Assembly (NCBI GenBank): GCA_910589595.1
Contig: CAJUTM010000016.1
Span: forward strand, 1-64,000
Direction of reading: 5' to 3'
Length of the DNA stretch: 64,000 nt
Source: an uncultured Eubacterium sp.
GTDB lineage: Bacteria; Bacillota; Clostridia; Lachnospirales; Lachnospiraceae
This document shows, in pieces, positions 59,652 to 64,000 of this stretch. The stretch's first letter is position 1. Every line of letters starts with the position of its first letter. A program made the position numbers and the translations under genes. The notes below the pieces were generated by a model. It had not been told where the DNA came from, ran no database searches, and saw nothing but the letters and a program-made list of their open reading frames with translations.

Positions 59652-60440
59652 CTAATAATTCAAGTAATCACGGATGTCCTTATCCGTAATGATGGAATGT
59701 ACCTTTGCTCCGTACCGTTCCTCCACCATCTTTGCTCCCAGCCCCTTTTGCGCTGCCTCTTCATTCGTTAGATTTGCTATCACAATTACTGCAACTACCT
59801 CAATATCAGCCTCATCTTTCAAGCGTTCAATTCGTTCACATAGCGTTTTTCCTGTGCCAATCGAATCATCGACAATAATGACTTTATCGCCGTCCTTCAA
59901 TGTATGCCCACATATCTTCCGTCCTCGGCTATCCGGCACCTTTCTGTCAAAACAGAAATCTGTTGTCACACCATATTTCTGAAATAATGCACATGACGTT
60001 GCTGTAGAAAATGCAATTCCGTGATATGCAAGCCCCACAATCACATCATACGGAACACCATTTTCCCGGATACAGTCCGCAAAGTATTCACCTATCTTTG
60101 CTATTTGAGCATTCGTTGTAAACTTTTCGGAATTCAAATAATAGTTTTTCTTTTGCCCATCTTGCAAATCAAATTCGCCTATCTGCAAAATTCCATTGCC
60201 TACCATAAATTTTACAAACTGCTCTTTATAAGTTAGTGCATTCAGTTTATATCCCATCAACTCATCAATACTAATTCCAAAATAGTCTGCAAGTTTTGGT
60301 AACACCTGAATATCCGGAAGCGCTGAACCATTCTCCCATTTACTAATCGCCTGACCTGTGACCCCTATAATATCGCCCAGTTGCTCCTGTGTAACTCCCT
60401 TGTTCTGACGGATTCTTTTTATATTATTTCCTATTATCAT
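59652..60440 (-). CDS. XRE HTH fused to phosphoribosyltransferase domain
   Basis: A 262-residue protein. Residues 1-65 are an HTH_3 domain (I-R-Q-N-K-G-V-T-Q-E-Q-L-G-D-I-I-G-V-T-G-Q-A-I-S-K-W-E). From about 80 it resembles orotate-type phosphoribosyltransferases, with the PRPP motif V-I-I-V-D-D-S-I-G-T-G-K-T-L near 190 (orotate enzymes have D-D-V-x-T-x-G/T). It could be a PRPP- or pyrimidine-sensing regulator, like PurR but with the reverse family origin, or an enzyme that regulates itself. AAAGGA lies upstream of the ATG. Confidence 0.85.
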   Translation of the reverse strand: MIIGNNIKRIRQNKGVTQEQLGDIIGVTGQAISKWENGSALPDIQVLPKLADYFGISIDELMGYKLNALTYKEQFVKFMVGNGILQIGEFDLQDGQKKNYYLNSEKFTTNAQIAKIGEYFADCIRENGVPYDVIVGLAYHGIAFSTATSCALFQKYGVTTDFCFDRKVPDSRGRKICGHTLKDGDKVIIVDDSIGTGKTLCERIERLKDEADIEVVAVIVIANLTNEEAAQKGLGAKMVEERYGAKVHSIITDKDIRDYLNY

Positions 60441-60813
60441 ACTTAACCATTCCTTTCTATAATTATATATTAAGGCGCCTTATACTAAAAAAATAACATA
60501 ACTTCCCATCACACACAATTGAGGCTTAGTTAATATTTTTGAAACTAATGGTTGGATAATTAAATTTGCCACACTACGCCCTTATGTGTTGATGCCTTAC
60601 CATATACAGTCACTAAACAAATGCTATTTTGTCCACACTATTGTATCCTGCATAACTTTCATTCTCTAACAGGTGCGTAATTACCTTAAAAATAGGCGCA
60701 CCATTATTTTTAATGATACGCTTATAATTTTTAGCAATAACTCAAAACAATATTCTGTATCCATCCTTGATATCCTGAAAACAACCTGCTGAAAACAACC
60801 TTATGTCTTATAC
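60441..60813. other. Intergenic region with palindrome TAAGGCGCCTTA
   Basis: About 370 bases without a gene. The perfect 12-base palindrome at 60471-60482 lies about 30 bases before the XRE-phosphoribosyltransferase start, next to an AT-rich -10-like TATAAT on the minus strand, and is a good candidate operator for that protein. The remainder shows nothing that I can name. Confidence 0.45.
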
Positions 60814-61092
60814 TTTACAAAAATATTTTTATGTGCTATAATCAGCTCACTTTATAAGAAATGAGGTGTGAACATGATTAAGTAGTCTATGATTAAAATG
60901 TAACTAACAATTTTAGCGCACTCGGATGCGTTTGTTTTGTTACGTCAAGATAGACTTCTTAGTGTTCACATATGTCAAACTTCTCCGCAAAGGCACTCTT
61001 TTTGCTTTTACGAGAATATATGCGTGCAGTTTTTGTATCGTAGCCTGCATAATATGTGGACGAATTGAACAACATGGTCAATTCGTTTTTTT
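60814..61092 (+). promoter_or_regulatory. Promoter, three-codon leader ORF and attenuator
   Basis: -35 TTTACA (60814-60819), 17-base spacer, -10 TATAAT (60837-60842). GAGGTG then ATG ATT AAG TAG (60874-60885) is a ribosome-bindable leader peptide Met-Ile-Lys. About 170 bases later ACGAATTGA/TCAATTCGT (61060-61086) plus TTTTTTT forms a clear intrinsic terminator, 50 bases before the downstream gene. This is the pattern of translation-coupled attenuation seen before several ribosome-antibiotic resistance genes; the inducer here is unknown. Confidence 0.7.
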
Positions 61093-61139
61093 GCCGTTTG
61101 ATAAAACAAATCGACATCCAAAAGAAAGGAATGAATACA

Positions 61140-62009
61140 ATGAAAAGTATAACAGCAAGAAATTTTCGTATTTTATGCGACTTTATGGATGTATACCAAT
61201 TCATGACAGATATTTATGAAAGAAACTGGCAAAACGGCGTTCCCGCTCCCTTTTTTGAATATGCGTTATCAAGTGATTGGATGGATAAATCCTATACACA
61301 CCGATATCGTATATGGGAAGATAACGGAAAAATCGTAGCTTTTTGTTTTACCGAAAACCCTGTTAACCATATCTATTTTTCAATTCGTCCCGGATATGAA
61401 TTCCTTGCAGAAGAAATGGTAGCCTATTCCGAGAACCATATGCCCCGAATTAATGGAAAACATACTTATGTTTTATTTGACGGACAAGAGACATCACAAA
61501 ATGCCGTTTTCAATGCAGGTTATACAAAATCCTGAGGGTATAATGAAATGATTTATGATTTCAAAAAACCATTATCATATCCCCTTCCGTCCGGCTTCAA
61601 GTTCGAAGAATATGGGAATTTGAATACTGAAAAAGTGACCGAATGCTGCTGGAAAGGTTTCGACCATGAAAAAACAGAAGGTCCTTGGGATGGTGACGCA
61701 GAAAATGAATATCACATACTGGCAGCGCCGCATTATACTCCCCATGCTGTAGCTGTCAAAAATCAGGCTGGTGATTATGTATGCTATGCTGGTATGTGGT
61801 GGACACCAGAAAACAAACTGGCATATATGGAACCCTTATGTACCGTTCCTCAATTCCGAGGTAAGGGACTGACAGCCGCAGCATTGTCTGAAATGTACCG
61901 CCGCATGAAATCTTTGGGCGCTACTCACATGACCGGAGGCGGCGACCCCTTTTATGCCGCTATTGGCTTTCAACCTTGTATTGAATGGACTTATTGGGAG
62001 AAGAAATAA
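61140..62009 (+). pseudogene. Two-domain GNAT acetyltransferase gene with in-frame TGA
   Basis: Two open parts in the same frame, 61140-61535 (131 codons) and 61536-62009, are separated by a single TGA at 61533-61535. The second part has the GNAT motif F-R-G-K-G-L-T-A-A-A-L-S-E-M and the ending A-I-G-F-Q-P-C; the first part has an incomplete GNAT-like fold (F-E-Y-A-L-S-S-D-W). Together they give a protein of about 289 residues typical of two-domain acetyltransferases. The stop may inactivate the gene, or the second part may start at the ATG at 61548. AAGGA lies nine bases before the first ATG. Confidence 0.75.
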
Positions 62010-62041
62010 CTTTAATCAATAACCCAATTGCAAATATGTTA

Positions 62042-62085
62042 AAAACCGCCCCTCGTACCAAACGATACTTCGGGGCGGTTCATTA
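62042..62085. terminator. Repeated terminator, copy 1
   Basis: AACCGCCCC and GGGGCGGTT make a 9-bp stem, extended by imperfect pairs in the loop. The 44 bases are identical to 62710-62753. It lies between the convergent acetyltransferase and YgiT genes and can serve both. Confidence 0.8.
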
Positions 62086-62098
62086 ACTCTCTGCCATT

Positions 62099-62326
62099 CT
62101 ATGAAACCTTTGCATAATCTAATACTGCAATTTCCTGCATCATCTGCTTCGCAAGGTTTACCATTCTTTCTATTTTCTCTGCGACTTCATCCGTATAATA
62201 CTTTTCTCCGCATTGTTCACATTCTTCACAAGGGACATTCTTAATTACAATGATAGCTCCTTTGTAATTAACTACATGCGTAGTAAAGCTTGATTTTACA
62301 GAATCGCATTTGCAAAACATACACAT
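62099..62326 (-). CDS. YgiT-type zinc finger protein (MqsA-like antitoxin)
   Basis: A 75-residue protein with two cysteine pairs, M-C-M-F-C-K-C and C-E-E-C-E-Q-C-G, that bind one zinc, the YgiT/MqsA N-terminal fold. No C-terminal HTH is present, unlike MqsA itself. Its start shares one base with the stop of the DUF4258 gene. In such pairs the zinc-finger protein is taken as the antitoxin, here encoded second. Confidence 0.82.
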   Translation of the reverse strand: MCMFCKCDSVKSSFTTHVVNYKGAIIVIKNVPCEECEQCGEKYYTDEVAEKIERMVNLAKQMMQEIAVLDYAKVS

Positions 62327-62637
62327 TACTTTGCCCTCCTTGTACGCATATCATTTTCAAAACGTTCGGAACTCGGATAATACGTTGTAATAATATAAAT
62401 CCATTGTCCATCTGTTCCAGCCACTACATGCAAAATCTTATTTGTCATCGTATAGCCAAAAATCAAACAACTGGGATATGGAAAATCGTTTGGATAGTCT
62501 TCAATGATTTCTCCATCACCAATGCACTTCTTAACATCTGCTCTGGATATATCCCGTTCTCCCATTCTTTCCACGCAATGAGTCGACCATCGTATTTTGT
62601 TTTCCCGTATCAAATTTTGCAAAATATCCATCTTCAT
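62326..62637 (-). CDS. DUF4258 protein, putative toxin
   Basis: A 103-residue basic protein. The pattern W-S-T-H-C-V-E-R-M-G-E-R-D-I-S-R-A-D-V and the later G-x-x-I-Y-I-I-T-T-Y-Y-P is the DUF4258 family, which has a RelE/BrnT-like fold and is generally paired with YgiT-type proteins. It is probably a ribosome-associated or free mRNA endonuclease toxin, but activity is unproved for the family member. AGAGG lies seven bases upstream of the ATG. Confidence 0.8.
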   Translation of the reverse strand: MKMDILQNLIRENKIRWSTHCVERMGERDISRADVKKCIGDGEIIEDYPNDFPYPSCLIFGYTMTNKILHVVAGTDGQWIYIITTYYPSSERFENDMRTRRAK

Positions 62638-62709
62638 TTCATTACCTCTATATTATCATTATATCCTATTCCATAACTTATATAACAGGCAAACCTCTGC
62701 CATTGTTTT

Positions 62710-62753
62710 AAAACCGCCCCTCGTACCAAACGATACTTCGGGGCGGTTCATTA
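62710..62753. terminator. Repeated terminator, copy 2
   Basis: Identical over 44 bases to 62042-62085. It lies downstream of the serine recombinase gene and upstream of the DUF4258 gene, so the toxin-antitoxin-like pair sits between two identical terminators. Confidence 0.8.
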
Positions 62754-62794
62754 TACTAATCTAATTCTCTATTGGATTTCTCCAGTTTCCTCTT

Positions 62795-64000
62795 TTAAGA
62801 GTAATTTCCTACTTCTGAGCAATCGCCGCCTGTGCTACCTTGCACATTGGAGGGAAAATCTACTAAAGAAACATCCGGGTGTTTTGCCTTCCCGGAGGCT
62901 AAACAAGTAAATTCTCCATCAACCAAAGAAATTTTCCAGATATATCTGTCTTTCTCCACCTTGATATACTCCACAAAAGCGTCTATGATGCTTTCGGGTA
63001 TATTATAGGTATCGAAATCAAATTCCTTCTCTATTGCAATTTTCAAGGCACAAATTTTATCAGCAACACTATCCGTAGTATCACTTTCCAAATGCTTACA
63101 CTTCTCTATGTTTTCCTGCGTCTTTGCAATATCATCCTCTATCTCACCTCGCTTCCTTTGATAATCCTCCCTTGCAATTTCATCCGAAAGCCTCATGTCA
63201 ATCAGATTATCCAGTTTCTTTCGATGTTTTTCTAACTGGTTCTCCAATCGGGTAATCTCTGCTGCATAATTCTTTTCCGGCTGGTCTTTCAAACTGCTTT
63301 CCAGTAACTGGTTGGCTATGGCAATTACCGTTTTCTTATCTTTCCAAAGCGTATCAAAGACAATTTTTGCCATCAATTCCAGTTTCCAATCCTGAATCAA
63401 TGGTGCCTCGCATACTCCCTCAATGCTCAGTCCCTTGTTTTTCCTTGTCCTGACAGAGCCTGTCCTGATCTGACTGTAGCACTGATAACAAAACTGTTTC
63501 TGCCCATCTTTTGTTGTGTGCCATACTTTACGATTGTACTGATGTCCGCACATACAAATCAACTTTTTGCACCAGACACTGGTGGGTGGATTTTTGCCCC
63601 GCTTTCCCCGGTTCATAGCCGAAGAAGTATTGGAATCAAGTTTTTGCTGAACTTTTTCAAAGTCTTCCCGTGAAATAATCGGTTCATGCCGCCCTTCCAC
63701 CGTTATCCGTTCCACTTCTCCAAAGTTGTTTATCTTTTTCTGTTCCAGATAATCTGGAACATATTGTTTCCTATACTCAATGATACCACAGTAAAAAGGA
63801 TTCCGCAACACTCTGGATATATTGGCGGGACTCCAGTTTGTCAGCCCTGTCGCTGTCTTACGACCAAGTTTTTCCAATTCAAACTGTATTTTTCTCGCCC
63901 CATAACCGTTAAGATATAAATTATATATCATCCGCACTGTTTCCGCCTGTTCCGGATTAACCACCAAATCCTTGCCGACACGGTCATAGCCAAGAATATT
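62795..64000 (-). CDS. Large serine recombinase, C-terminal part (continues past window)
   Basis: At least 401 residues, open to the right edge, so the catalytic N-terminal resolvase domain lies outside. Visible are the recombinase domain (G-Y-G-A-R-K-I-Q-F-E-L-E, L-R-N-P-F-Y-C-G), a zinc ribbon (C-M-C-G-H...C-Y-Q-C-Y), and a long coiled coil typical of clostridial TnpX/phage-type integrases. It would cut and join an element's ends. Its 3' end is 42 bases from the repeated terminator. It marks another mobile element beyond the window. Confidence 0.94.
   Translation of the reverse strand, partial: NILGYDRVGKDLVVNPEQAETVRMIYNLYLNGYGARKIQFELEKLGRKTATGLTNWSPANISRVLRNPFYCGIIEYRKQYVPDYLEQKKINNFGEVERITVEGRHEPIISREDFEKVQQKLDSNTSSAMNRGKRGKNPPTSVWCKKLICMCGHQYNRKVWHTTKDGQKQFCYQCYSQIRTGSVRTRKNKGLSIEGVCEAPLIQDWKLELMAKIVFDTLWKDKKTVIAIANQLLESSLKDQPEKNYAAEITRLENQLEKHRKKLDNLIDMRLSDEIAREDYQRKRGEIEDDIAKTQENIEKCKHLESDTTDSVADKICALKIAIEKEFDFDTYNIPESIIDAFVEYIKVEKDRYIWKISLVDGEFTCLASGKAKHPDVSLVDFPSNVQGSTGGDCSEVGNYS

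Noticed and set aside
1..64000. CRISPR arrays, rRNA or tRNA genes, insertion sequences
   Set aside because: I found no regularly spaced repeat series, no conserved rRNA or tRNA segments and no transposase of the DDE kind. The only mobile functions are integrases, relaxases and recombinases.

Overview
The window reads as a chromosomal segment of an anaerobic, butyrate-forming Clostridia bacterium, most likely a Lachnospiraceae member. The support is a butyryl-CoA:acetate-type CoA-transferase, AT-leaning Firmicute codon use, consensus AGGAGG ribosome binding sites, TTGACA/TATAAT promoters, and mobilizable elements of the MobV/TnpV kind common in gut Firmicutes. This is inference from gene content; no rRNA or tRNA gene is present to fix it.

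Left third (about 0.6-16.3 kb): two related integrative mobilizable elements lie in tandem at the 3' end of guaA. Each carries, on the minus strand, an excisionase-like HTH gene, a tyrosine integrase, a MobC-like protein, a structured oriT-like region, a MobV relaxase and a TnpV gene, with a divergent XRE regulator on the plus strand facing guaA. An 11-base core (8688-8698 and 16299-16309) encodes the last codons of GuaA, and each element end supplies the stop codon and a terminator. Element 2 (about 7.6 kb, next to guaA) must be the later arrival and has a RepA-type helicase. Element 1 lacks repA but keeps the palindrome that follows it. Cargo is small: acetyltransferases, methyltransferases, a PPOX/Nim-like flavoprotein and a small kinase-like P-loop protein.

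Core-like middle (16.3-35.7 kb): guaA, a DUF308 membrane protein, a glycerophosphodiester phosphodiesterase, an XRE/repeat regulator, a sulfonate-type ABC transporter, a Cu/Zn superoxide dismutase-like protein, lacZ, feoAB, an orphan CbiT-like protein, an NSS transporter, a soluble chemoreceptor and the CoA-transferase.

Signalling block (35.8-49.2 kb): a long minus-strand run of response regulator(HD-GYP), hybrid-less histidine kinase, a second response regulator with a decayed HD-GYP domain, cheR, cheB, cheY, cheA, cheW and a receptor. Opposite it is a plus-strand pair of a solute-binding lipoprotein and a membrane HD-GYP protein. Together they suggest chemosensory control tied to cyclic-di-nucleotide turnover. 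No flagellar genes are visible.

Right end (49.2-64 kb) is a patchwork: an SDR oxidoreductase, an acetyltransferase, a free-standing RNase III-like protein with two C-terminal double-stranded-RNA-binding-like regions, a ferredoxin, a Phd/Doc toxin-antitoxin pair, a TetR-MFS-TetR-nucleoside phosphorylase operon with clear palindromic operators, a lone tyrosine recombinase, two XRE fusion proteins (to VOC and to phosphoribosyltransferase domains), an attenuator-like leader before an acetyltransferase gene broken by an in-frame stop, a YgiT/DUF4258 pair between two identical 44-base terminators, and the C-terminal part of a large serine recombinase that runs off the window.
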